NCBI GenBank assembly: GCA_050258235.1
Contig: JBLMYK010000039.1
Span: forward strand, 1 to 28,585
Direction of reading: 5' to 3'
Source: JAKOQB01 sp050258235
GTDB taxonomy: Bacteria > Pseudomonadota > Gammaproteobacteria > Burkholderiales > Burkholderiaceae_F
Length of the DNA: 28,585 nt
Shown here: one piece after another, positions 6,796 through 15,014 of the stretch
How the letters are laid out: the number at the start of each line of letters is the position of its first letter
Numbering within the stretch: the first letter of the stretch is position 1
Translations under genes and position numbers: made by a program
Notes under the pieces: generated by a model
What the model saw: the letters and a program-made list of their open reading frames with translations, nothing else
Told to the model about the DNA's origin: nothing
Databases searched by the model: none

Positions 6796-7281
6796 ATGGA
6801 ACTGAGCACCGTCAGCATCGAAAAACCGGCCGACATCAACTTCATTCTCGGCCAGGCTCACTTCATCAAGACCGTCGAAGACCTGCACGAAGCGATCGTG
6901 CAGACGGTGCCGCAGATGAAGTTCGGCATTGCGTTCTGCGAATCGAGCGGCCCGGCGCTGGTGCGCTGGACCGGCAACGACGACGAACTGATCGGGATGG
7001 CGAGGAAGAACGCGCTGGCCCTCAGTTGCGGCCACTGCTTCATCGTCTTCGTCAGCGGCGGGTTCCCGGTGAACATCCTGAATGCGATCAAGGCCGTGCC
7101 TGAGGTGTGCAACATCTACTGTGCGACCGCCAATCCGGTCGAGGTGGTGGTTGCGGAAACCCCGGGCGGGCGCGGCATCCTCGGGGTGATCGACGGCATC
7201 AGGAGCCAGGGGGTCGAAACCGACGCCGACATCGCGGCGCGCAAGCAACTGCTGCGCCGGTTCGGCTACAAGCTGGGGTGA
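6796..7281 (+). CDS. Adenosine-specific kinase family protein (COG1839/PF04008)
   Basis: A 161-residue cytoplasmic protein of the compact COG1839 family, named adenosine-specific kinase from archaeal and thermophile members; the reaction in this organism is unproven. Recognisable family segments are QAHFIKTVEDLHEAI (about 20-34), MKFGIAFCESSGPALVRWTGND (about 42-63), LSCGHCFIVF, and the C-terminal CATANPVEVVVAETPGGRGILGVIDG block (about 112-138). Length fits the family. The ATG at 6796 is chosen because a strong AAGGAGG lies seven bases upstream; an earlier ATG at 6718 would overlap the lipoprotein gene and add an unrelated arginine-rich segment. A hairpin embracing the ribosome-binding site precedes it and a GC-rich stem follows it. 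Confidence 0.9.
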   Translation: MELSTVSIEKPADINFILGQAHFIKTVEDLHEAIVQTVPQMKFGIAFCESSGPALVRWTGNDDELIGMARKNALALSCGHCFIVFVSGGFPVNILNAIKAVPEVCNIYCATANPVEVVVAETPGGRGILGVIDGIRSQGVETDADIAARKQLLRRFGYKLG

Positions 7282-7310
7282 GGTCAGGCAGGCAGGGGCG
7301 CGTTCGGCGC

Positions 7311-7340
7311 GCGGGCGGCACCGATCGCGCGCCCGCCCGC
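7311..7340 (+). terminator. GC-rich stem after the adenosine-kinase-like gene
   Basis: GCGGGCGG (7311-7318) and CCGCCCGC (7333-7340) form a perfect 8-bp stem around a 14-nt loop, about 30 nt after the stop. It separates this gene from the DUF349 gene. No T-tract follows. Other registers of the same GC-rich sequence could also pair. Confidence 0.38.
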
Positions 7341-7407
7341 AACTCGGTACCATCGGCATTCGCCTGCCAACGCATCAGATCGACCTCGACCCCGCAATTG
7401 CCCCGCT

Positions 7408-10203
7408 GTGCTGGACAAACTCTTCTTCGGTTCCGCCTTGCATGAACATGCCGACGCCGCGCAGCGCGTGATCGGCGTGACAGCGCTTCCTCCGGATTCG
7501 GATGTGCTCGGACAACTGCTGCGCGCTGACCCTGCGCCCGAAGTGCGCGCCGCCGCGGCGAGGCGCTGCGCCGATCCGCAAGCGCTCGACCGCGCGCTGC
7601 AGACGGAGGCGGATGCCGGAGTGCAAACGGCGATCGCCACTCAGCTCGGGAAGCTGCTGGCGGAAGGAACCGATGCCGTCACCGCGCAATCGCTGCTGAC
7701 GGCGCAGCACTGCACCGATGCAGTGCGCGCCGAGGTTGCGCTGCACGCGCAGGACGAAGAGCTGCGTCGCACCGCGATCGAGGGGATCCGCGACGAGAAC
7801 GCCCTGGTCGAACTTGCGCTCGCGGCGTCGTTTGCGCCGGTGCGCATTGCCGCGGCCGAACGCGTTCTTGCGCCGGAGCAGCTGCGCCGGCTGGCCGACG
7901 CGGCCCGCGACAAGGACCGCGGCGTGGCCCGCCTCGCGCGCCAGAGGCTGGACGCGATGAAGCACCGCGCCGAACAGGCCGCGGCCGCCGACGCCATCCT
8001 TGCGCAGGCTGAGGCGCTTGTCGTGCAGCCGGGGCCGATCCTGACCGCGGCGGTCGAGCTCGACCGCCGCTGGCGGGCTATCGATCTCGGAGACGACGCG
8101 GCCCGCCGCGAGCGGTGGGACGCGATCGGCCGGCAGATGCAGCAGCGTTTCGAGCGGGAGCAGGAAGCGCACCGCGCGCACGCGCAGTTCGAACAGCGGC
8201 TGAACGAGTGGCTGGCCTCGCTGCAATCGGCGCCAGCCGCGGCCGCGTTGCCCGGCCTGCGCGGCGAACTGGATGCGTTGCGCACCGAAGCCACGACGAG
8301 CCAGGACGCGCCGGCGCTGGAGAAACTGGCGCAGGCCGAACAGCAGATTGCGCGCTGGGAGCAGGCGGCGCCTGGACTGGCCGCCGCGGAAGCGCTGGTA
8401 ATCGAAGCCGAGGCGCTTGCCGCCGGCACGCCGATCGATGATGCGCAGCTCCCGGAACGCTGGCAGGCGCTGGACCTGGCGGTTCGCACGCCGGCGCTGA
8501 CGCGCCGTTTCGAGGCGGCGCTGCTGGTGATCGAGCAGCGCCGGCTGGCTTATGTGCGCGCGACGCAGCAGGAGCAGGGCGCCGCCCGGCATCGGCTGCA
8601 CACCTTGCTGCACGAGGCGGAGCAGGCGCTGGCGGCGGGTCAGCTGCATGAAGCGCGCACCGCGGTCGACGAGGTCCGCACGCTGAAGACGGGCGCGGGC
8701 CAGCTGCCGAAGCCGACCGTGCAGCGGTTCAGTCGCGTCGTGCAGCAACTGGTCGAGCTCGAGCGCTGGCAGAAGTTCGGCCAGCAGACCGCGCGGGTGC
8801 AGTTGTGCGAACGCGCCGAGGCGCTGTTGACGCAGACGCTCGCCCCGGCGGTGCTGGCGCGCGAAGTGCAGCAGCTGCGCGCCGAATGGAAGAAGCTCGA
8901 CGAGCAGTACGCCGGGGTGCCGAAGTCGCTGTGGGAGCGTTTCGACGGCGCCTGCGAAAAGGCGTATGCCCCGGCGGCACGGCATTTCGCCGAGCTGGCC
9001 GCGCAGCACAAGCAGGCGCGCAAGCAGCGCGAGGATTTCATCGCCGCGGCCGCGGCGCACGCGCCGACGCTGCTCGCCGAGCCGCGCGACTGGCGCGCGA
9101 TCGAACACTGGCTGCGTGAAACCGATTCGACCTGGCACGGCGCGAGCCTCGGCAGCGTCGAGCCGGGCGCCTGGAAGAAACTCGATGCGCGCATGAAGGC
9201 CGCGCTGGCGCCGCTGCGCGATGCTTTATCGGCGGTGCGCCAGCAGGCCAAGGCCGAACGGCTGGCGCTGATCGAGGAGGCGGAAGCGCTGGTGCCGAAG
9301 GCGAAAGAGCACGATGCGCCGTCGCGGGTGAAGGATCTGCAGGCGAAGTGGCAGGTGCACGCCAGGCAGATGGCACTGATGCAGCGCGATGAGCGCGCGC
9401 TGTGGGAGCGGTTCCGCACCGCCTGCAACGCCGTGTTCGACGCGCGCAAGAACTCCCGCAAGGAGGTGGACGAGCGCAAGCATGCGCAGCGCCAGGCCTT
9501 CGAAGCGCTGTGCGATCGCCTCGAGCAGCTCGCGCGGCCGTCGGAACAGGATGAGGCGCAGCTGCGGCAGGCGCAGCGCGAAGTGCAGGAGCAATGGAGG
9601 AAGGCCCTCGCAGACCACGGGCCGGTGCCGCCGGCGCTCGATGCACGCTTCCGGGCGGCGCGTGCGCAGGTCGACGACATGCTGCGCGGGCGGGCGCGCG
9701 CGCAGGAGACCGCGGTGTGGCGCGCGCTGCTCGACAAGGAAAGACTGTGCGAGGAACTCGATGCGCTGGTGATCGCCGGCAACACGGATTCCGCGGCGGT
9801 GGACTCGGTGCAGCAGCGCTGGGGAGCGCTGCCGCCGCTTGCGGCCGAGATGGAGCGTGTGCTTGTCGCGCGCCGCGATGCGGCGGCCAAGGCGCTTGCA
9901 ACCCTCGATCAGGAGTACGTGCGCGAAGACCATCTCGCGCTGATCGAGGAGGCCAGCCCGATACGCCGCGATGCGCTGCTGGAACTCGAACTGATGCTCG
10001 GTCTGGAAAGCCCGCGCGACCTGCAGCCGCAGCGACTTGCCGTGCAGGTCAAACACCTGCGCGACCGTTTCAAGCGCGCCGCGTCAGGCGCCGGTTCGGC
10101 CGAGCAGGTGCTGCTCGACTGGTGCGCGCGGCCCGGAGTGGCGGATGCACGCGACCGTCAGCGCTGCGAGCAGATCATCGCTTCGTTCAGGCGCAGGCGC
10201 TGA
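7408..10203 (+). CDS. HEAT-like and multi-DUF349 protein
   Basis: A 931-residue cytoplasmic protein with an Ala/Arg/Glu-rich, largely helical composition. The first 190 or so residues are HEAT-like helical repeats (PEVRAAAARRC, APVRIAAAERV, RGVARLARQRL). Four DUF349-type segments follow, at about 210-265 (ELDRRWRAID), 484-548 (LRAEWKKLDEQYAGVPKSLWERF), 638-708 (LQAKWQVHARQM, LWERFRTACNAVF) and 718-771 (VQEQWRKALADHGPVPP); the W-x-x-(8-15 residues)-W/F-x-x-F pattern marks each. No catalytic motif is seen, and the family's function is not established. The start is a GTG at 7408 giving the family-like opening MLDKLFFGSA; no good ribosome-binding site precedes it, so the exact start is uncertain. 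It converges with gspB, with only 12 bp between the stop codons. Confidence 0.85.
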   Translation: MLDKLFFGSALHEHADAAQRVIGVTALPPDSDVLGQLLRADPAPEVRAAAARRCADPQALDRALQTEADAGVQTAIATQLGKLLAEGTDAVTAQSLLTAQHCTDAVRAEVALHAQDEELRRTAIEGIRDENALVELALAASFAPVRIAAAERVLAPEQLRRLADAARDKDRGVARLARQRLDAMKHRAEQAAAADAILAQAEALVVQPGPILTAAVELDRRWRAIDLGDDAARRERWDAIGRQMQQRFEREQEAHRAHAQFEQRLNEWLASLQSAPAAAALPGLRGELDALRTEATTSQDAPALEKLAQAEQQIARWEQAAPGLAAAEALVIEAEALAAGTPIDDAQLPERWQALDLAVRTPALTRRFEAALLVIEQRRLAYVRATQQEQGAARHRLHTLLHEAEQALAAGQLHEARTAVDEVRTLKTGAGQLPKPTVQRFSRVVQQLVELERWQKFGQQTARVQLCERAEALLTQTLAPAVLAREVQQLRAEWKKLDEQYAGVPKSLWERFDGACEKAYAPAARHFAELAAQHKQARKQREDFIAAAAAHAPTLLAEPRDWRAIEHWLRETDSTWHGASLGSVEPGAWKKLDARMKAALAPLRDALSAVRQQAKAERLALIEEAEALVPKAKEHDAPSRVKDLQAKWQVHARQMALMQRDERALWERFRTACNAVFDARKNSRKEVDERKHAQRQAFEALCDRLEQLARPSEQDEAQLRQAQREVQEQWRKALADHGPVPPALDARFRAARAQVDDMLRGRARAQETAVWRALLDKERLCEELDALVIAGNTDSAAVDSVQQRWGALPPLAAEMERVLVARRDAAAKALATLDQEYVREDHLALIEEASPIRRDALLELELMLGLESPRDLQPQRLAVQVKHLRDRFKRAASGAGSAEQVLLDWCARPGVADARDRQRCEQIIASFRRRR

Positions 10204-10215
10204 GCACGCCTGAAA

Positions 10216-10905
10216 CTAGAACTGGATCTCGAACCGGTAACCCCTGAATTTGAAGATCGCCGCCTTGAGCTTGATCTGCTCGAGTGACAGGTCCGCGGTC
10301 AGCTGGTCGTGTTCGCGATACAGCCCGCCGTTGACCACCAACGATCGGTTGGCGGGGTTGGCGGAGTACATCGAGCCGCCGATCGTCAGCGGCGGCAGTG
10401 CTGCCCGGATGTTGTCTGGGAGCTGGTCGCGCGTGTAGACAGGTGCGTCCGCCGCCTGGGCGACTGCCGGCGGCTCCGCTTTCGACGCCGGCGCCGCTGC
10501 CAGAGCGGCAGACGGTGCCTTGGACGAGGCGGTGCGGGTCTCGGGCTGCGGCCATGGTGCGGCTTCTGCAACGGGCTGCGACTTGTCCGCGTCCTGAGGT
10601 TCGGCGGGGGCCGACACCGGAGACGGTGCAGGACTCGCTGCCGCGGAGGGCGCGGCCGGTGCCGCGGATGCCGCAGCGGTTGCCGTTCCGGGTACTGGTT
10701 GCTGCATAGCGCGGCCGGCCAGATACCCGCCGACCGAAATGAGCAGGCCGACGCCGAGCCCGGCAGCAATCCAGTGCCAGGGCTTCGTGCGGGGCCGCCG
10801 ATCATCCGGTGCCGACGGAGCGACCGGCTGCGCATGCAGGCCAGGTACCGATCCGCGTTCGCGTTCCGAATCGGCCCTGCGCAGCGCGTCGAGGATAAGA
10901 GACAT
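10216..10905 (-). CDS. gspB: General secretion pathway protein B
   Basis: Inner-membrane partner of GspA in type II secretion; the GspAB complex helps insert or assemble the secretin through the peptidoglycan. The 229-residue protein opens with the diagnostic MSLILDALRRADSERERG, has one transmembrane helix at about residues 44-63 (WIAAGLGVGLLISVGGYLAG), then a long Ala/Pro-rich periplasmic linker (about 68-150), and ends in the T2SSB domain (YTRDQLPDNIRAALPPL, GGSMYS, LVVNGGLYREHDQL). It follows gspA by only 4 bp on the same strand and is surely in its operon. No other gsp genes lie in the window, as is common for gspAB loci. Confidence 0.93.
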   Translation of the reverse strand: MSLILDALRRADSERERGSVPGLHAQPVAPSAPDDRRPRTKPWHWIAAGLGVGLLISVGGYLAGRAMQQPVPGTATAAASAAPAAPSAAASPAPSPVSAPAEPQDADKSQPVAEAAPWPQPETRTASSKAPSAALAAAPASKAEPPAVAQAADAPVYTRDQLPDNIRAALPPLTIGGSMYSANPANRSLVVNGGLYREHDQLTADLSLEQIKLKAAIFKFRGYRFEIQF

Positions 10906-10909
10906 GGAA

Positions 10910-12583
10910 CTAGTCGGCCTTTCGCAGGTGAGGCTCGTCGACCCCGACTTCGCGATTCAGCAGCATCAGCGTGATCGGTCCGGCGATGCCGTCCAGGGGC
11001 AGGCCCTGCGTCAACTGGAACGAGTAGACCCAATTCTTCAGCGTGGCGGCATCGATGTGCGCTCCCTCGGCCCGTGGATCGCCGCGTGCCGTCGCCAGTT
11101 GTTCTCCGAGCCAGCGCGCGCCCGGTCCGGAGCGGCTGTCGAGGCTGGTGCCGGAGAATCCCGGCGGCGCACGCCAGAGCGTGACGAACTCGCCGCGCCA
11201 GTAGTCGGCCAAGGCAACCAGCGGCACGCTCCGTTCCGCACCGTCGATGCGCAGCAGCGCGGATTTGCTCGAGAAACCCTCGAGCAATGCGTAAGCGGTT
11301 CGGTTGTCTCCGTCGCGCAGCGTCAGGATCGCCGGGCGATCCAGCTGCCGGATCAGTGCCAGCGTACTGTTGCTGCGCCGGTAGCAGTGAACGTGCTGCT
11401 TTTGCGCGGCCAGGCACGGGTCGCCATCACCCAGCGTCACGTTCCACGCGCTCGCCAGCTCCTGCCACGACGCCTCTTTGGCGTCGACCAGCGAGGCGAA
11501 ACCCGTTGGCAGATCGAATGCACTTGCTTCCACAGTTGCCGGCGTGGCCGCGGCCGGCTCGGCGGCGGCCATCTCATGCTGCGAGGCAACGGGCGGCACC
11601 GCGGCCGGCGCCGCGGATACGGCGGCCGGAGATGGAGATTCGCTCGCCGTCGTTTCGAGCACGGAGCGGTTCAGCGCGAGCGCGAGTGCAACGACCGCGA
11701 TCAGGCTGAGTACTACCGCCGCGGCGCGCTTGTATTCCTCCCGACGTCCCGGCGCGAAATCGGGCTGATCGAGGACTTCGCGCGCGGCCTGGTCGACGAT
11801 GCGCGCACCGACCGTCGCCGTGTCCTTCGCGTAGGCCCCCAGCAGCGCCCGGTCGCACAGCAGGTTGATGCGTCGTGGCACGCCGCGCGAGTAGCGGTAG
11901 ATGCGCCGCATCGCGCGGGCGTCGAACGGGAGCGACCGTGTCAGACCCGCGACCGCCAGCCGGTGCCGCACGTACTGCGAGGTCTCGACTTCGGACAGTG
12001 CGTCAAGGTGGAAACGCGCGATCACCCGTTGCGCGAGCTGCTGCATTTCGGGGCGGGCCAGCATCGAGCGCAGCTCCGGCTGCCCGATCAGCACGATCTG
12101 CAGCAGCTTGTGCTCGTTGGTTTCCAGGTTGGTCAGCAGGCGCAGCTGTTCGAGGACATCGGCCGACAGGTTCTGCGCCTCGTCGATGATCAGCACGTTG
12201 TTCTGGCCGACCGCATGCGTGCGCAGCAGGTAGTCGTTGAGGGCATCGACGTAATCCTTGACCGTCGGAACGCCCGGACCCGCGTGCCGGTAAGGGATGC
12301 GGAACTCGTCGCAGACGGTCTTCAGCAGTTCCTCGACCGTGAGCTTGGGATTGAAGATGTAGGCGACGTTGCAGCGCGGGGGGATCTGCTCCAGGAAGCA
12401 GCGGCAAACGGTCGTCTTGCCGGCGCCGATCTCGCCGGTGAGCACGACGAACCCGCCGCCGCCGCGCACGCCGTACAGCAGGTGAGCGAGCGCCTCGCGG
12501 TGCCGCTCGCTCATGAACAGGTAGCGTGGATCCGGAGCGATCGAGAAGGGCGACTGGCTCAGCCCGAAGAAATGCGCGTACAT
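10910..12583 (-). CDS. gspA: General secretion pathway protein A (ExeA-like ATPase)
   Basis: A 557-residue AAA-type ATPase that, with GspB, prepares peptidoglycan and the secretin for the type II secretion system. The N-terminal ATPase has MYAHFFGLSQSPFSI, Walker A GEIGAGKT (50-57), Walker B VLIIDEAQ (130-137), and the sensor region GVPRRINLLCDRALLGAY. One transmembrane helix lies at about 287-304. The periplasmic part has an Ala/Pro linker, a C39-peptidase-like fold region (about 370-475, with CLAAQKQHVHC and VALADYWRGEFVTLW) and a C-terminal peptidoglycan-binding repeat (about 505-545, NWVYSFQLTQGLPLDGIAGPITL). Length and order match the family. The start at 12583 is fixed by the conserved opening, though no strong ribosome-binding site precedes it. 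Confidence 0.94.
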   Translation of the reverse strand: MYAHFFGLSQSPFSIAPDPRYLFMSERHREALAHLLYGVRGGGGFVVLTGEIGAGKTTVCRCFLEQIPPRCNVAYIFNPKLTVEELLKTVCDEFRIPYRHAGPGVPTVKDYVDALNDYLLRTHAVGQNNVLIIDEAQNLSADVLEQLRLLTNLETNEHKLLQIVLIGQPELRSMLARPEMQQLAQRVIARFHLDALSEVETSQYVRHRLAVAGLTRSLPFDARAMRRIYRYSRGVPRRINLLCDRALLGAYAKDTATVGARIVDQAAREVLDQPDFAPGRREEYKRAAAVVLSLIAVVALALALNRSVLETTASESPSPAAVSAAPAAVPPVASQHEMAAAEPAAATPATVEASAFDLPTGFASLVDAKEASWQELASAWNVTLGDGDPCLAAQKQHVHCYRRSNSTLALIRQLDRPAILTLRDGDNRTAYALLEGFSSKSALLRIDGAERSVPLVALADYWRGEFVTLWRAPPGFSGTSLDSRSGPGARWLGEQLATARGDPRAEGAHIDAATLKNWVYSFQLTQGLPLDGIAGPITLMLLNREVGVDEPHLRKAD

Positions 12584-12776
12584 CGCCCAGAGGATACCGC
12601 TGCTGCGAGACCCGGCCTCGGCGCCTCAGGTCCCCGGCATCAGCCGGGAGGAACATGCAGCCGTCGCCCCAACGGCGTCAGCGTGTTGACCAGTGCCCGC
12701 GGATCCTTCCCGACACCGTCGAAGCGTCGCGCGGGTTCGGTCCGTCACTCGGTCGCCCGGTGCTGCCGGGCGTCCG
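12584..12776. other. Intergenic gap between gspA and the response-regulator gene, with hairpins
   Basis: No convincing gene is seen in these 193 bp. Two small perfect hairpins occur: CCCGGC-ATCA-GCCGGG (12633-12648), and CGCCCGG-TGCTG-CCGGGCG (12754-12772). The second lies just past the response-regulator stop on the minus strand and is a candidate transcript-end hairpin, without a T-tract. The gspA promoter would also have to lie upstream of 12583 in this gap. Confidence 0.4.
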
Positions 12777-13418
12777 CTACAGCGGCGTCAGGCCGTGCTG
12801 GATTGCGAACCGTACCAACTCGGAAAGGTTGGCCAGACCCAGCTTGTGCATCAGGCGACTGCGATACGTTTCGACCGTCTTGGGTGAAAGAAAGAGCTCA
12901 CGCGCCGTTTCCGCGCTCGACTTGCCTTCCGCGATAAGCTGGAGAATCTGTCGTTCCCGCGAGCTGAGGCTTTCCATTGGACTGGCCGCGTGACGCTCGC
13001 GGATGTAGTCGTCGATCACGGTCTCCGCAATCTTTTGGCTCAGGAAGCGCCGGCCCGCCTGCACGATGCGCACCGCGGCAACTACTTCGCGTCCCGCCGA
13101 TTCCTTCAGGACGTAGCCGAGTGCGCCCGCCTGCAGGGCCCGGAAGATATGTTCGGCGGTCGAGTGCATCGAAAGAACGAGCACCTGCGTTCCGGGGCAC
13201 GCGTCCCGGATCTGCCGCGTCGCCTCGATTCCATTCAACTCGGGCATCGCGAGATCCATGATCACGACGTCCGGCTGCAGGCGGCGCACTTCCTGCACAG
13301 CCTCGCGGCCATTGGTGGCACCGCCGATCACGCGAATATCGCCTTCCGCTTCCAGCAGGAAGCGCAGGCCGTCGCGCACGACCGAGTGGTCGTCGACGAG
13401 CACGACAGTGAGCGGCAT
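12777..13418 (-). CDS. NarL/FixJ-type response regulator
   Basis: A 213-residue DNA-binding response regulator. The receiver domain (about 1-120) has the acidic pair Asp9-Asp10, phospho-acceptor Asp55 in VVIMDLAMPE, Ser83 in LSMH and Lys105 in LKES. The LuxR-type helix-turn-helix (about 150-210) has LSSRERQILQLIAEGKS and SPKTVETYRSRLMHKLG. It starts three bases after the stop of the histidine kinase gene, with AAGGTG upstream, so the two form a two-component operon. The linked ABC importer upstream on the same strand is an obvious candidate target, but no binding site was identified. Confidence 0.95.
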   Translation of the reverse strand: MPLTVVLVDDHSVVRDGLRFLLEAEGDIRVIGGATNGREAVQEVRRLQPDVVIMDLAMPELNGIEATRQIRDACPGTQVLVLSMHSTAEHIFRALQAGALGYVLKESAGREVVAAVRIVQAGRRFLSQKIAETVIDDYIRERHAASPMESLSSRERQILQLIAEGKSSAETARELFLSPKTVETYRSRLMHKLGLANLSELVRFAIQHGLTPL

Positions 13419-13421
13419 TGG

Positions 13422-14879
13422 TTACACCTTGACCTCGACCACGATGCGCGTGCCCTGCCGAGGCGCAGATTCGACATGCAGCCGACCGCCGACCGACTCG
13501 GCCCTCTCGCGCATGATCATCAGTCCCCATCCGTGATGATTGGGCGATTGCATGGGCGACGCCGGGTCGAATCCGCAGCCGTCGTCGCTGACTGCAAGGG
13601 AGAAGGTGCCATCGTTTGTTTCGAGCACCACTGTCGCCTGTCGCGCGCCCGCATGCTTGGCCACGTTGGTGAGCGACTCCTGCACGATGCGATATAGCGC
13701 ACCTTCGACGTTTGGCGGCAGGCGCGGGTTCGGGTCAGTTCCGCTGACATTCGTCGCTACGCCGGTGCGGCGGCCGAATTCCTCCGCGTACCAGCGCAGC
13801 GCCGCGGCCAGGCCGTAGTCGTCGAGCACTGCGGGACGCAGTTCCGCCATCACGTTGCGAATGCTCTCGACGGTGGCGTCGACCAGCCGCCTCGAATCCT
13901 CGAGTCGTCCTGCGATGCTGGAATGCGAGCCGGCGTTGAGCTGGCGCATCATGATGTCGAGGTTGATGGAAAGTGCGCTCAGGTTCTGGCCAACCCGGTC
14001 GTGCAGTTCCCGGGCCAGACGCCGCTTCTCGGTTTCCTGCGCCTCGGCCGCCCGAAGTGACATCGCCTTCAGGCGCAGCGCATAGCGGCCGGCCTCTTCC
14101 TGGGCAAGCTTGCGCCGCGTGATGTCGAACACGCTCACCCGGCTCTGCACGAGCCGACCCGCGTCGTCGATGACGGCCGTCGCACTCAGAAGCACCGGAA
14201 ATGACGTGCCGTCCTTGCGGCGCAGGTCGATCTGCACGTCGTGCACATGGCCTTGCCCTTGAAGGGTGGCAAGCACGCGGTTGAATTCCTCGCGGCAGTG
14301 GCCGGGCATCAGATCGGTGAAATGCAGCTTCCCCACGACCTCGCGACGCCGATAGCCGAGCCAGCGCAGTTCCGTGTCGTTGATGCCGACCAGCAGGCCG
14401 CGACTGTCAACCGCGTGGTAGCCGCAGGGGGCGTTCTGGTACAGATCGCGCATCTCGTCCGCAACTCGCCGCAGCTTCACGTGAGCGACGTGCATCGCAG
14501 TCACATCCAGCATCGCGACGCGGCAGCGCGGCATCGATTCGCCGCCGAACCAGCGTGCATGCAGGGCGACGTGCCGGCTCTGCCTGTGGCGCAGAACGAT
14601 CTCGGTGCGACCATCGCCGCTCGCCGTGTGGTGGCGCGCCCGCGTCAGGAGGTCGAGCAGCGCATCGACGCTCCCGGCGGCGACGTAGGCCGGCAGCGGC
14701 ATGCCGAGAAGGTCGTCCTCCGATGCACCAAGCAGTATCGCCGCCGCCCGGTTGACCTCCAGCATGCGGGCCGAGCCATCGAGCACAACGCATCCCCAGG
14801 GGAGGAATTCGCACAGTTCCCGATAGCGCTCGCGCAGCACATCCCCCGTGTCGGGGGGCCACTCGGTGGTGATCAGCAT
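13422..14879 (-). CDS. PAS-PAS cytoplasmic sensor histidine kinase (HisKA_3 type)
   Basis: A 485-residue soluble sensor kinase; no transmembrane segment is seen. Two PAS domains occupy about residues 15-130 (LPWGCVVLDGSARMLEVN) and 145-255 (GINDTELRWLGYRRREVVGK, ending SVFDITRRKLAQEE). A short coiled coil leads to the HisKA_3 dimerisation box with phospho-acceptor His293 in ELHDRVGQNLSAL. The HATPase domain has the N box (ESLTNVAKHA, Asn405), the G1 box SDDGCGFD (431-438) and WGLMIMRERA. The ATG at 14877-14879 is chosen over upstream ATGs at 14912 and 14993 because GAGGGA lies at a workable distance and the PAS domain starts soon after; the start is moderately certain. It pairs with the response regulator three bases downstream and follows the importer genes by 135 bp. 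Confidence 0.92.
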   Translation of the reverse strand: MLITTEWPPDTGDVLRERYRELCEFLPWGCVVLDGSARMLEVNRAAAILLGASEDDLLGMPLPAYVAAGSVDALLDLLTRARHHTASGDGRTEIVLRHRQSRHVALHARWFGGESMPRCRVAMLDVTAMHVAHVKLRRVADEMRDLYQNAPCGYHAVDSRGLLVGINDTELRWLGYRRREVVGKLHFTDLMPGHCREEFNRVLATLQGQGHVHDVQIDLRRKDGTSFPVLLSATAVIDDAGRLVQSRVSVFDITRRKLAQEEAGRYALRLKAMSLRAAEAQETEKRRLARELHDRVGQNLSALSINLDIMMRQLNAGSHSSIAGRLEDSRRLVDATVESIRNVMAELRPAVLDDYGLAAALRWYAEEFGRRTGVATNVSGTDPNPRLPPNVEGALYRIVQESLTNVAKHAGARQATVVLETNDGTFSLAVSDDGCGFDPASPMQSPNHHGWGLMIMRERAESVGGRLHVESAPRQGTRIVVEVKV

Positions 14880-15014
14880 GACGTCGGTTCCCTCGCGGCG
14901 GAACACCGGCATAGCACCGCACCATCGGCTTGCGGCACCCGCCAGCCTGCCAGCAGGTTCGACACCGGGTGTCCGGCGGTGATCCCGACGCACCTGCCAT
15001 CTCCGCGTGAGTGG

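Noticed and set aside
7375..9138. A 587-residue open frame antisense to the DUF349 gene
   Set aside because: The plus strand carries clear DUF349 and HEAT patterns; the antisense product is a low-complexity Arg/Leu-rich sequence.
10739..12937. A 732-residue plus-strand frame across gspA and gspB
   Set aside because: It runs antisense to gspA and gspB, whose motifs are unmistakable, and shows no domain of its own.
12655..12993. A plus-strand ATG with GGAGG upstream (12646-12657) in the gap after gspA
   Set aside because: The frame runs antisense into the response-regulator gene and gives no recognisable protein, so the match to a ribosome-binding site is probably chance.
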